A DNA stretch of 64,000 nt from Parascedosporium putredinis (Eukaryota > Ascomycota > Sordariomycetes > Microascales > Microascaceae), in contig CASHTG010000018.1 of the NCBI GenBank assembly GCA_949357655.1, positions 186,001 through 250,000 of the forward strand, in the 5' to 3' direction. The number at the start of each line of letters is the position of its first letter. Positions within the stretch are counted from its first letter, which is position 1. The position numbers and the translations under genes were made by a program. Below are positions 34,772 through 46,891 of this stretch, in pieces. The notes under the pieces are model-generated. The model made no database searches, was not told the DNA's origin, and saw only the letters and a program-made list of their open reading frames with translations.

Positions 34772-36099
34772 ACATGAACACTGAAAGAAATTCAAAAAAA
34801 AAAGAATGCACGCATCTATCTCTTTGTAGAAACTATACCGCCATACGCATACCAATAATATCATTTTCCTTTATATCTCCTCTCAAAGTACTCTCTATTC
34901 CTAAAGTCGTCCCGCTATCCCTCTCATGTGCCTCAGAAGTTGCATGAAAGGAGCATTACATCGTGACATTGATCCTGTCTCTGCTGCATCGTCGGCTACT
35001 ACGTCGCACCCGCGCGCCCGAACCATCCCCACAAACACGGGAGGCAGCCATGTCTGAGACTAACCGCTCGTTCTGATAGATGACAGCTTTTTCCTTCTCC
35101 CTCTCCTTTGGCCATTTCCGGCCCCAGGGCCTATAAGTTGGGCCCGCAAGCTCGCCCCTCGCCGAACCACACGCGATTCCTCGTGCTGTCCCTCTCCAGT
35201 CTCCCATCTTCCGGTTCTTGCTCCATAGTAGCTTCCATCTACAGCTCATACACCGCACGACCGACGCACCCACATCATGTATCCCAGATTCGACCATCCA
35301 GTCAACACCGCGCGCGAGGCACGGTTCCTAGGCCCCTACGAGACGCCAGAGAGTTGTGACTGCACTTTGCATGCAGACAGCCACAGGTGCAGTCATCCCC
35401 AGCCCCCAAATGCCTCTCGTTTCTCTCCACGCAACGCCCCGCCCGTTCTTTTGACGCATGGCTAAAGTCCTCAAATGCTCTACCAGACGGCTTCAGTGCG
35501 TGATCGACCCCTTTGCGAACGCTGCGCCCGCGAGTGGCCTTGCTAAGAGTTCATTACATCCAACACCCAAATCACCACAAAGACAATGGGGACACACCAT
35601 GCAAGGCGCCGGAAGGAAAGGGAGAAGCAGTCCGCAAGCATTAAATCGAGTCAACTTGAATTTTCAAGAAAGTCTAGTGTGGTAATGCTACAGTATTAGT
35701 ACAAATATACGTTTCTCTATGCCGGAATATCCTTCTCGAGCAGGCTCCCCCCCTCCTCCTCCTCCTTCTCTTCTCCGCCTGTACCAATCTCCCCACCACT
35801 CGCGCCCACTGAAAGCAAGCCTTGTTATTTTTGTTGGAAGCCATCCCACGCCCATCCCTATGCGCGCATAATCAAGTAAAAAGGACATTAAAACATGCCA
35901 AGAGGGAAGAAAGGGAACAAGAAAAAGAAAAGAGAATGTTGCAAGTCGTATGAGGGGAGAGGAGGGGGTTGTGTTTTAAGTTCGGCATCACCACGGCCAG
36001 GACGTTTCGTGCCAGACGCTGGTCGCTTTTTTCTTCTTCTTCTTCTTCTTTACCGCTTTCCTTAGTTTTACCTTGGGTCGTCTTCGTTTTTCAACTTCT
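34772..36099. other. Intergenic between convergent genes
   Basis: This is the 3' DNA of TED1 and TIM50. An open frame at 35277-35465 has no recognisable features. The TTCTTC tract at 36028-36048 lies just beyond the TIM50 stop. Confidence 0.5.
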
Positions 36100-37703
36100 T
36101 CAAGCCTTCTTAGGCTCCTCCTCGCCCTCCTTCTTCTCCACAAACATAGTCGAGAAAGAACCCATCATGCTATTCATCATCTCCTGCTGCTGCTGCTCCA
36201 TCATCGCCTGCTGCTCCTTGAGGTACCGCTCGCCATTTTCGCGAATATCCTTCTCGAGGGCCTCGACGTAGCGCTGGCCCCTCTCGCGCGCAATGTCCTG
36301 AATCATCTTGCCTTGCGCGTAGGCCTCGCTCAGGTTCGGCTCGCCGTCGGGGACACCATCATGCTCATGTTGGACGCCTTGAGGCCCAGCATGTTGCCGA
36401 AGAAACCGACGCCCGTCGAGCGGCTCGTCTTCTGGTCCTTGATCCTCTTCTGGAACTCGGCGCGGGCAATGGCCTCGCGACGGGCAAACTCGGTGGGGAT
36501 GTGCTGGCCCTCGAACGACTTGAGCACCTTGCGCACGTCGTCGTACTGCATGGTGTGGATGTATTCGAGGAAGGGGATCAGCGAGACGAGATCGGTGTTG
36601 TGCTTGTCGCCGGTCCACTTGGGGAGAATGATGGCGTTCTCGGGCTGGGCGCTGACGTGGGCCGGGCTGGTGTCGAGAATGATGACCTTGGAAAGATCAC
36701 GGTTGAGATAGGAGAGATCCTGTCGAAATCGAGATGGATTAGCATATTGTGGATAGAGAAAAAACCCAAGGTAGAAATATAACGCGGGCTTACCTTGACA
36801 AACTCGCCATCCTTATACTTGGTAGCCTCCCGGAACAAAGGAAACATAATCATCTGAAACGGATCCAGCTTCTGAATCACCGGCAGCGCCACAGCAGACG
36901 GAATGCTCGTAAACAGCACCAGCTCATAATACTGGCTCAAGTACCGCAAAAGTAATCCACCCCCGGCCTCTTCGCCACGCGCCACCCGTGCTCGCGCGAC
37001 CACTCGCTATGCACCAGCATATCCTCCAAGCTAATACACAACGTGTACGGCTTCTCCAGCATCGGATCCAGCTTCGGCAACAACGTCTCGAACGCCGGCT
37101 CGCTAAAATACGTCACCATCGTGTTCGACCGCGCGCTCGCCCGCTTCCACCACGCCGCCGGGTTCCACCCGTTCGGCGCGTCCGGGTGCCGCCGCTCCTC
37201 GTCGGCATCCTCCCAGTTTCGGCCCAGGTACGCCACCGCGCCCACCATGCCCGCCAGCGCCGAGATGAATGACCACTTGGCGAAGCTCTGCCGTTTCCTA
37301 TCCGACGACGAGACGTACGCCGAGTCTGGGAGCTCTCGCTTGCCGCCCTCGCCGCCGTGGGCCGCCGTGAGCGAGGATCGGCCGGCGGCGGCGGCCTGCG
37401 CCGCCTCGAATTCAAAGGTCGACGGGATGCCCTGCGTCAGATCCGGCAGCGGGAAGTTGGGTTTGGTCTCCGATTCGGCCGCGTTCGCATCGGCCTGGGA
37501 ACTCTCCGACGCTTCTTCACCGACATCCGAGGGCTTTTTCGATGAATTGGGCTCGGGGACGTCGTTCGGGTTCCGGGAGGTTCGGTGTTCGCCAGCGTGC
37601 GTGTCCACGTAAATGTGCGTGGACGCGCGGCGTAGACTGCGAAGATGGGGGACGCCCGAACGGGGCTCGTGCGGACGAGCCGCAATGCTACTCTCGAAAG
37701 CAT
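36100..37703 (-). CDS. TIM50: Mitochondrial import inner membrane translocase subunit Tim50
   Basis: Tim50 is the presequence receptor of the TIM23 complex. About 510 residues. The ATG at 37703 opens a basic presequence (MLSRVALRLVRTSPVRAS). A Pro/Ser-rich matrix segment follows, then a membrane span (SFISALAGMVGAVAYLG) and the intermembrane-space FCP1/NIF-like domain: YTLCISLEDMLVHSEW, KRPGVDYFLRYLSQYYELVLFTS, then exon 2 DLSYLNRDLSKVIILD and NAIILPKW. The intron 36720-36793 (GTAAGC/CAG) is in phase. In the HAD motif DxDxT the residues are S, E and M, so it is catalytically dead, as usual for Tim50. Breaks lie near 37600, at 36944-36947 (T4) and at 36351-36353, each fixed by one base. The C-terminus is a long Glu/Gln/Met-rich coiled coil (EQQAMMEQQQQEMMNSMMG). 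Confidence 0.92.
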
Positions 37704-38350
37704 GGTGAATTTGTGTCGTCCAGGTGGGGGATTCACCACCAAGTGTTCAGGAGGTGAGGCTGGAGAGTATTGGGATTAGGATTGCTCGATCAGAGCTGAA
37801 GAAATCAACCTCGCATGACGAACTTTTTTCCAGAAAGCGGCCCAAGCTCTTCTGGTTGCTTCTCCTATCCGTATTTCCGAGATTTTACCGCGACCACCCG
37901 ATTTCGATTGGCTTAGTCAGGAAAAACGCCAAAACAGCCCAGAAATACGTCACAGCACGAGCATGGGAATATGCACAGTATGGAGCGCGCGCGCAGTGCA
38001 AAGATCAGGAATGGCAAGGTCAAAAACTTCGTTGGCATTGGAGTAATAATATCAAGTTGCGTTACGGTTTAGCAACTCGGAATTGAGTGGCGTTTTGTCA
38101 TGAGCACACTAATAAGTAATAATAATAAGAAAAGAGTTAAAGAACAATACGTAATAAATGGTTCCATCAGGCATACAGTGAGCGAGGTAGAAAAGTGAGC
38201 CGTGAACAAGAAGGAGGAGATACAAAGCCCTGAATACCAGATCCCAAACCCGCACTAAGAAAGGAGAGGCGAAGAAGGAAGAAAAAAAAAAAATAAAACG
38301 CAACATGGCCATGTAAAGGAACATGCGCAAGATGAGAAAAGTCCCATACT
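37704..38350. other. Intergenic, no supported gene
   Basis: It is the upstream region of TIM50 and the 3' region of the F-box-like gene. Small A-rich tracts at 38281-38300. Nothing supported. Confidence 0.5.
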
Positions 38351-39246
38351 TTAGGCGACGACAGACTGGACAAGAGAAAGTTGTTCAAAGCCGAGGATTT
38401 CGTTGATATCAGAGGGTTCGATGTCAGCGTGATCCAGACTGTCAGTCCATCCCCTTTCAGGGCCCCAAGCAAGGAGGTAGTGCGGGGCCACCGACTCCAG
38501 CAGGCCCCGCATCATGGCGCCCGATTTTTCACGCTCTCCCAGGCGTCAAACTCGAGCACCTCGAGAGAGGGCAGCTCTTTGAGAATGTCCTGCAACAGGT
38601 TGCGTGAAAAATCTTCGTAGAATCCGTCGGCACGGCGGAACCCATTGAAAATGGTATCGCTGGGGTCGCACTCGACAAAGACTTTGAGCTTCCGAATCTG
38701 CACGCAATCGCGAAGCCCGAGGGCTTCGTTCACGACCCAACCACGGGGTGGCCTATTCCAGCCAGGTCCGAGCCGGAGTTCCAGGGTCGTCAGGGAAGCG
38801 CGCTGAAAGGGCGAGAGCCTGGCCAGCAACGGCTTCTTGGTCTTGAAAAACCGACCGGGATGGGTCGGGAAGACGCGGAAAGTGCTGCTGCTGTAGAAGA
38901 AGGTCGAGGCCTCGTAGTAGACTTGGCGACAAGTCCGCAAGAGAGCCAGTCTTCGGTGGATCCGCTTGTAGTTGTCCGGATCAAGGTCGACAACGTTGCC
39001 ACATTCGGCAAAGTGGTATCCGTATATGCGGAGTCGGAGCTCAGCCGGCAGGTCAAGGAACCGGAAAGGAACGGCCGGCTTCTTTCGCGGCTTCACCACG
39101 GCGACCACGTCGCCTTCATCTTCCGAAGGGCAAGCCGATGGGTACGCCGAGCTCAGGGGCGTAGGGTATGCCGAACTGATAGGTGTGGGGTAGGCCGAGG
39201 GTACCGGGGTCGGCCGGCCCCTCTGCAACTTGGATCGTCTCGCCAT
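38351..39246 (-). CDS. 2EXR/F-box-like domain protein
   Basis: 298 residues. The block FRFLDLPAELRLRIYGYHF is the F-box-like (2EXR) motif common in large Pezizomycotina families, followed by LALLRTCRQVYYEASTFFYSSSTFRV and strand/helix repeats ending PSLEVLEFDAWESV. Such proteins are presumed substrate adaptors, but partners and targets are unknown. Residues 14-40 are a near-tandem Ser-Ala-Tyr-Pro repeat (SAYPTPISSAYPTPLSSAYP), likely disordered. A break near 38520 (C3) needs one extra base, after which the C-terminus reads GAMMRGLLESVAPHYLLAWG to a TAA at 38351. The ATG at 39246 sits in GCGATGGC context and begins the basic MARRSKLQRGR. Confidence 0.8.
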
Positions 39247-42200
39247 GGCGATAGACGGGAGGGAGGGGGCAAGGCTGCGGACGGCAGGTCGCGCGCTCCG
39301 CAGCTTTGGGGTTTTGTGAGGGGGGTTTCTTGGAGGGATAGTCAAGATTAGGAGAATTTGGTTGCGCGCTTCTTTCTTCTTGTTGGTAGGCGGCAGTCGC
39401 TAAAGTGAGCGAATTCAACACACGGGGCACGGGTAAAGAGTGAGGAACAGTCTCTCGCTGGACGAGTTGTAAGCCAGAGGGTGGTCCATTGTTGATTGCC
39501 AGGTAATGGGGGAGTCCACCCTCTAGAATGCAGCATCCATCGCGGGCATCTTGAATCGTGGTTGCTGGCTAGGGAAAAAGGGCTGTGAATGTGTGTGTGC
39601 AAGTGTTGGTTTGGGGGAAAAGGGGGAAGGTTGGGAGTGGAGGCGACAAGATGGATGGATCGGGGATGTTCTTCGGAGCGAGCAAGAGCGACTCGAATCG
39701 GACGGGGCGAGAGTGACCTCAATCTTGGGAAGGTGGGCTGGACGGACTCAGCGGACGGGATGGGGCCAAATTCCCCAGACTGGCGCAGAATTGGGTCATC
39801 CAATTGGGACACGTGAGCTCCTGCCGCAGGCTACCACGGTTTCTGCGGTTTCTGCGGTTTCTCGACACACACTTGGCAGACTGGCGCCGGATAAGGTGTG
39901 GCCTGATTAGGCCTAATTCGTGCGGAGAACAGTATGAAAGAGGCTTCGGTCACGGAAACGCGACGGTGTACTTGGGCATTGCGCGTCATCGCTGAGCGAC
40001 GAGGTAGTCACCAAAGGTCACTCCCTCACCCAAGTCGCCGATGAATGGTGTCTTTCGGTCTCAGACAATGCGAAGCCGAGGGGAAAGGGCGGAGGCGAGA
40101 GAGGGGGCGCTTTCGTTTACCTTTTGCTACCACCCATCAATGCATCAATGGATCAATCAGTGGCATCCTCATCAAAAACACAGTATGCGAGGAAGTACGA
40201 AGTAAAAGAGACATTGCGTGAACCGGACCTGGTACTAACATGGCATGGTGGAAATGCGACAACTGTGGAGGGTGGTGTCGAGCCACCATCGCTTCATTCA
40301 TCTTATTTCCCAGATCCTTCAAGTTCAATGTCTTTTGATCGCCCTCCTCGGCACAAGGGGAGCTCTACGACTGCTGCCCCTTGCAGAAAACGGGCTGGCG
40401 CAACCGTTCAAACGGATCAATCGGATGCTCTTGAGACTTGCTCGGACGGTTACTCCTGCCCGCTTCCCGCAACCACCACTACGAGGGAACACGCACGCGC
40501 GCGAGCCAAGGGTTGCGAAAGGCTTGGAAAGGCCGCCCGCGGATCGGATGGTGTTCCCCGTCTCCAAGTAATACCCCACCACTAACGGGTCTTGGAGAGA
40601 CTGAGACAAGCTCCCAGCAGTTAAACAGAGTTTCCCCAGCTTCAGACTCAGTTGAGATCTGGGGTCGACTTCCTCACTAGCTTTTATCCGCTGCGCAATG
40701 TTTGTTGAACGGCCTGTTTGATCATGATGCGGCCCTGATCACTCGCGCCTGCTCCTGCTTCTACTTGTGTGCATCTCTGACTCTTGCGTAACAGAGCATG
40801 CGTCTCAGGGTTTCGTGTCCCAAACATCATGCGCGACAAGGTCGCTCCCGATCTAGTCGCCTCTATACATATACTTTCGGACAATGAAGAAACCCTCCCA
40901 CCTCCCAAAGCTTCTCAGTCCACCTGATTTCTGACATAAACCCTCTTCACTTACTTCAAATTCAGTGACCCCAATGCATCATGGGAGACTTGGAACGTTC
41001 GTCTTCGTAAAACCCTACTGTCTGTATCTTAGTACACCTCCATCGTAAACAAATAATACATGTTTCTCTCGCACTCGGAAACATGACATCGGCCGAGCTG
41101 ATTTCCCGACGGTGACTCAATCGCGGCTCATATTTTGACTTGAACTTTCAAGCATGCCCCAAGCCCGCCGAGGCCTCAAGCATGCTGCTGGCATAGGAGT
41201 ACACGGGCATGAGAGGTCTATACGGGCTTGGCGTCCAGCCTCCCACTGTCTCTTCTTCTCGAAAAACATCCGCTTCAAGGGCAGCAGGGGGTCGCTCAAG
41301 AATGAAGATCAAGGGTACCATCTTGTGAGATTGCGCCCTTCCCAAAGAATAGCTCTAGCTCATAGTTTGGCGCTTGCTCCTAGACCCTGACTCTTCCATG
41401 CAAGCGGTGCGAAATCGCCGCCGTTGATATTGCTGAGTACCCCTGGCCTTAAGGCTAGATTAGCAGGAGGGACGACAGCAACTAAGTCCCGTCTATCCAT
41501 GTTTAATACTAGAAGAATACCCGAGTTTGCAAGCTTGGTCCTTGTAGACTTAAGAGAGCACCAGTGTAAAGCTTTAGTGAACCGCTTATATGAAGGCACA
41601 CTTCTAGAAGCAACAACGGATAGACTCAATAGATCCATGGATGGATGGATGGATAGATGTCTCCACTCCCGTCTAGGGTGGATATAGGGTAGGCTCCAGC
41701 CATGAGGAGGATTTGATTACCCCATATAGAGTAAGACCACTTTTGTCGCGAGCTCTCCACCCTCCCTGCTAGAACGCGTCAGAAACAGAACGCCTTGCTT
41801 GTGTTGGCTCGGTCCGTTGCTGTCCTCCGATATCGGTCTTGCTTTCGAGCCTGGAATCAAACGACTTGGCGCCCTTTAAGTGACGGAATCCCGTCTCAGC
41901 GATTATTCCCCAAGACGGGAAATAGATAAAACGGTTATTTGAAATGTTGCTATCGGTGCTTTGGGGAGGTTTTGGGACTATCAATCCACGACGGGGCCTT
42001 CTTCGGCGTGGTGGGTCCCTGGCCTTCGAATATAATCCAGACGATGCCACAGCTTCCTCCACGATAGGGCTCGTAGCTTGAGCACCGTAGGCCAAATTTT
42101 CATTCAAACCCTCGAGAAAAGAATGTTAGGAAAATAACGAAAGATCTCCAGGCTTTCGAGCTAGAGAGGTCATTTTCCTTCAAGTCATTACACTGCCCAG

Positions 42201-43047
42201 ACTACAAAGGAAGCTCGAGGCGGTGCACGGGATACCGGAACCCGGCCGGGTTCGGGGATCGGACCGGCCTCCGCCGATAGGGCCGCGCGCCTGTTTTGGA
42301 CTCGGGTTGGCCGCGCAATTGATAGGTTGAAGGGCGCAGCACCAAAAAGGAACCAAAGGCGGTGGTGGTCGATGGCAAATCACCAATAGCCCTGCAAAGG
42401 CAGTGTGGGGCCTTCCTAAAGAACCAGTCCAGGAACTTGATCTCAATACAAAACGGGCTTTTCTTAGATACCGCCTGAGTTGCTATCCAACAATCTCCAA
42501 TGTGACCTAGCCCGAAGTCTGTAATATTATCATATTGGCAATCCTATAAAACGCGGCCCTTGCTATCAGCACGTCCTGCGCTTTCGAATAAGACAATGTA
42601 GTGTCAACCAGTGTTCGCGATGGCGGGGCATTTCTAGTATCACGTGAGAGACAGGGCGGACCGTGGACGACTCGACCGGGGTCAAGAGCCAAGTTCAGGT
42701 GTTGCTGCTCCCTGGCAAGAATAGTGGGGCAAGTTTCTCTGCGCGAGCTTCTTCAAACGTTCGGCTTCAAGATCGAGAGCCTCGATACACCAGCAACACG
42801 CTCGCGCAAACGGCAGGCAATCGTATGGTGGACGAGTTTACTTGCCAGCCACTTCAATTGACGCTCAAAACCAGCTACTGGCCCACAAAACAACCTCGAC
42901 TTGGGCCTTTCTCACGAGTCGGCAGAGAGCAAACGAACCCAAAAAGTCCAGACCAATTTTCCACCCCGTCAAAAAAAAAACCTACAAATTCACCACACCT
43001 CACCGAATCCATACTCACCCCTCACACTGCGAGAATAACACACACAA
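39247..43047. other. 3.8 kb without a supported gene
   Basis: Open frames are short and give no recognisable domain. The DNA at 41430-41690 is AT-richer than its surroundings. The 41769-42107 frame on the - strand reads somewhat like protein (IYFPSWGIIAETGFRHLKGAKSFD) but lacks a proper start. A short 9-bp direct repeat (TTCTGCGGT) lies at 39841-39863. The region before 43047 is the SKI6 promoter. Confidence 0.45.
41637..41658. repeat. (ATGG)n tetranucleotide repeat
   Basis: About four copies of GGAT/ATGG followed by a degenerate GATAGATG. Confidence 0.8.
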
Positions 43048-43916
43048 ATGTCCCTCGACACATCCACATACTCCCTCGCCCTCCTCCGGGTCGACGGCCG
43101 GCGATGGAACGAGCTCCGCCGCCTCAACGGCCAGATCCGGACGCAGCACGCCTCGGACGGCTCGAGCTACCTGGAAATGGGCCACACCAAAGTCATGTGC
43201 GTCGTGACGGGCCCGCACGAGGCCCCGCGGAAAGGCGGCGCGTCCCAGTCGAGTAACGCCGTGGTCAACGTCAACATCGTCGTCGCGGGGTTCAGCTCCG
43301 TGGACAGGCGGAGGAGAGGCAGGAATGACAAGTCAGTTTAACTTTCCCTTTCCTCTCCCTTTTTCCTCCCCACTACCCATGCCACCCCCTTATGTCGGCG
43401 CAGCAAGAGCACCACCAAACTAACTCTAAATCCCCTCTCTCTTCCCCAGACGCAACCAAGAACTCGAAACCACCATCGCCAACGCCCTCACAGCCTCCCT
43501 CCACACCCACCTCTTCCCCACAGCACAATCAGCATCTCCCTCCACGTCCTCTCCCAAGACGGCTCCCTCCTCGCCGCCCTCATCAACGCCTCCACCCTCG
43601 CCCTCGTCGACGCCGGCATCCCCATGACCGACTACATCGCCGCCTGCACCTCGGGCTCCACCTCCACCTACGCCGCCGCCGACGAGGCCGCCGACCCCCT
43701 CCTCGATCTCAACCTCCAGGAGGAGCAGGAGCTGCCCTTTCTCACTGTCGCGACCCTCGGCGCCAGCGACAAGGTCGTCGTGCTCGTGTGCGAGAGTAGG
43801 GTCAGGTCGGTAGGCTCGAGGGCCTGCTGGCCGTGGGCGTCAGCGGCTGTAGGCAGGTACGGCAGTTTATGGACCAGGTTGTCAAGGAAAAGGGAAGCGC
43901 TATGGCGGCGCAATAG
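43048..43916 (+). CDS. SKI6: Exosome complex subunit Ski6/Rrp41 (RNase PH-like)
   Basis: Rrp41 is one of the six RNase PH-fold subunits forming the ring of the exosome, which processes and degrades RNA 3' to 5'. About 250 residues from exons 43048-43331 and 43450-43916 with intron 43332-43449 (GTCAGT...CCAG). Landmarks: LLRVDGRRWNELRRLNGQI, SSYLEMGHTKVMCVVTGPHE, then exon 2 RNQELETTIANALTASL, QDGSLLAALINASTLALVDAGIPM and a C-terminal EGLLAVGVSGCRQVRQFMDQVV. As expected for a eukaryotic ring subunit it is likely non-catalytic. Two breaks (near 43533 in an A-run and near 43805) are single-base. Other gene names for this subunit are RRP41 and EXOSC4. Confidence 0.92.
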
Positions 43917-44290
43917 CGCGGGCGGTGAGTTCATGTCTGGGGCACAAGGGTACGGGGAGGGGAGGAGAAGAGGGCGAGGGAGAGAACGAAACAAGAAGAC
44001 GATGGAAGAATTCACACAATACCTAATGTTTTACGAATCCAAGGTTGGCGTGCTAGGCAAGAGGGAAACGGAAAAGAAGAAAAAGGGGAGCAAATTCAAG
44101 GCCTCGTTTCTTATTTGTTCAAGCGCTAATGATACACATCATGGAAAGAAGGAGAAATATAAAGGCAAACTGAACCGCCTACAAGGCAGCTCTTTTCTTT
44201 TTTTTTTTTTTTCAAATTTGTTTTATTTTCCTTTTTGGAGGTCTTACCTCCGTTGGCTTCTTCGATTGGTAAGATTGTACAGCAGAAAAA
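43917..44290. other. Intergenic between convergent genes
   Basis: The 3' regions of SKI6 and MPD1 meet here. There is a T16-like tract at 44197-44212. No gene was seen. Confidence 0.55.
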
Positions 44291-45704
44291 TTACAACTCG
44301 TCATGCTTGTCCTCCACAACGATGCCCTCGGGCAGCTTATTCTTGGCACCCTCGCCCATGCGAATGGCATCGACCCAGTCCATGATGCTGGCCTCGGAGT
44401 AGTCGCCCTCGTACCGTCTCCACCAGCTGCGCTTGGCGTTGATGGCAACGACCTCGATGGAACCGGTGACCTCGAGGGCCTTGGCGAGCTGGGCGTGGGC
44501 GGGGTTAAGGCTGGGGATGGTGTAGAAGGGGAAGAGCTTGCGCTCGGCCTTGGCGTTCCTGTGCACAATGTCGGCGAGAGAGTCGACGAGGGCGTCGGCG
44601 GCCTCATCCTTGGCTTCGGGTACGAGAGCGAGGACGCAGGTGCCAGACTTGGGCTGGAAACACTCCTTGGAAACCTCCTCCAAGGTCAGGAAGGTGGTGA
44701 TGGGGGATTTCCTTCTTGGCGGGAGGGGCAGGAGGAGTCTCGGCATCCGCCTCGGGCTCGGAGGGCTCCTCAGCCACAGGCTCTTCAGCGGCGGGCTTCT
44801 CGGCGACGGGCTCCTCCGCCTTGGGCTTGGGCTTCTCCTTCTTGTCCTTTTTCTCCTTGGGCGGCTTGGCATCCTTCTTGGAGGCGCCGTCGGAGGCCGA
44901 GTTGGGATGGGCGGCTTGAGCGAGGAAGTCGACCATGGGACCCCTCTTCATCTCGCCCTCGAAGAGAATGGGCTCCTGGTCTCCGCCAGGAAGAAGGAGA
45001 AGGGAAGGGAAGGACTGGATGTTGAACTTCTCGACCGTCTTGGTCTCCTTGTTGCGGACTTGGCCGACAACGATGGAACCGAGGAAGTCAATGGCGATGC
45101 TGCGAATGACAGCGCTGGTCGTGCCCTTCTCGGTGAAGAGAATCGCCTTGGGCGTGTCCGGGTCGGCGGAGAGGAAGGCGTCGGCGTCGGCATCGGTGAT
45201 GCGCTTGACGTGGTTGTTGATCTTGTCGGTGACGGCCTGGACGATGGCGCTGGCGGTGCGGGCGCCCTGATAGTCCTCGACGATGGGGTTCTTGCCCTTC
45301 TTGCTAGGCTTGACAATCTTGAGGGTGGGGAAACCCTGCACGCCCAAGGAGCTGCAGAACTGCTTGTTCTCCGCGGCGTCGCAGTTTACGGCGGCGACAT
45401 TGGCGAGGCCCTCGAGGCTCTTGGCGGCCTTTTCGTAGGCGGGCTTGAGGTTCTTGCAGTGACCACACCAGGGCGCATAAAACTCGACAATCTGTCAAAC
45501 GTGGCGCGGCGTTCAATTAGACAAAAGTTCAAATGAGGGTTTACCGGGGAAGGGGGAAGCCCTTACCGAAGTATGGTTGGATTTGGTGATGAGCTTATTG
45601 TAGTTGGAGGAATCTACTTGGAGGACCGCGGAGCTCTTGGAGTAAAGGCTGGCTTGGGCGGAGCCGGCGAGGACGAGGCCAGCCAGAATCTGGTGGTAGT
45701 GCAT
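44291..45704 (-). CDS. MPD1: ER protein disulfide isomerase, Mpd1 type
   Basis: About 446 residues. The ATG at 45704 starts a signal peptide (MHYHQILAGLVLAGSAQASL). Exon 1 ends at 45567 and exon 2 starts at 45491, the intron 45492-45566 (GTAAGG/CAG) joining NHTS to IVEFYAPWCGHCKNLKPAY, a thioredoxin active site CGHC. A thioredoxin domain follows, with LGVQGFPTLKIVKP, then a second thioredoxin-like part without a CxxC. A long Lys/Pro/Glu-rich linker (EKKDKKEKPKPKAEEP and onward) and a C-terminal domain with SWWRRYEGDYSEASIMDWVD complete it. It ends in HDEL, the ER retrieval signal. The acidic/basic linker is longer than in yeast Mpd1. One break near 44708 (C5, one base too many or two too few). 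Confidence 0.9.
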
Positions 45705-46891
45705 GGTGGCGGCGACGGTGGGGAGAGTGTAACAAATTCTTGGGGGAGCAAGCCAAGAGAAATCTGTCAAGTGGCACTGGAATTGAACCCTTGCGAGAAC
45801 AGTCCTACCAAAAAGACTAAAGTGGTGGAGGAGAAGAGGAAGAAACAATTTCACACGAAGCTCCTGGGAAGGTGTAATGGGTGGTGGCAAGAAATATGTT
45901 TACTTATCAACGTCGAGGCGTTGGTTGGAATGGGGCGGAGGGGGATGAGGAAAAGAAAAGAAAAAAGGCCACGGTGGAATAAATTGAGGTTCAATGTATC
46001 AGCCTCTTTTCTGAGGTGTACCGGTGATATTGGATATTAAGCAGGCGCGATCCGACCAGATCAAGCAATTCCACAAGACAGTTGTTCACAATGAGAGCTC
46101 GGGTCGCGCGGCGGGAAACAAGGCTCAAGCTCCCAAAAAGACCACGTTCGACTATTTTCCCGCCGCCCGTTTCAGCGCTATCCTTTTCCACCTTACAGTT
46201 CCCACATCCCGCCGCGCCCGGTGCGTATACTATGTGGGCGGAATGCACAGTGCAGATAGTATCCCCGATCATTTGGCATTGCGGGGACAGCTTGGATAAA
46301 TCACCTTATGAAACCTTTCGTACTGTGTGCATGCAGGAACCTCTTCTGCTTCTGGCTGGAAGGGGCGACTTGACTTACAAAGTGGGATATTATAGCTTTG
46401 GCCACGCTCTGGAAGATTCCATCGAACAGGAAACCTCGAAAGCAGAGATGAGTCAATAGCATAGAATACCCATGTCCAAATATCTAAAGACCGTCTTTTT
46501 CTAAGTAGCTCTTGAACGCAGGCATTGTGCTAACGCCATGCAAAGCGCCCTGACTTTTACGCAGTAACGGCATTCATAAATGACAGCACATTCGAACAGC
46601 TCCCAAACGTCTGGGACAGCATGCGCCATCACGTGCAAAGCGTGGGTACCTTGAGGGAGGTACCTTGAGGGAGGTACCCTGATCCTAGCGACTCAAGCAG
46701 TCAAGTCCAAGGAGGATAGTGCATGTGGTGGCGCTCGGACAATGAATGACATAGCTCCCGATGAGGTCAGACAATCCCAACCCCAATTATTCTATTCACC
46801 TGCCTGGAGCCCGCATCAACCTTGCTCTGCTCATCGAAACACCACCACCGACACCTCTGCCAGCGCCACGATACCCACTCGCCGACAAAAG
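45705..46891. other. Divergent promoter region of MPD1 and VTA1
   Basis: No gene is supported. A 14-bp direct repeat is listed separately at 46645. Confidence 0.5.
46645..46682. repeat. 14-bp tandem direct repeat (GGTACCTTGAGGGA)
   Basis: Two exact copies followed by a partial third (GGTACCCTGA), 210 bases upstream of the VTA1 start. Each copy starts with the palindrome GGTACC, so it may be a regulatory site. No factor is known to me. Confidence 0.75.
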
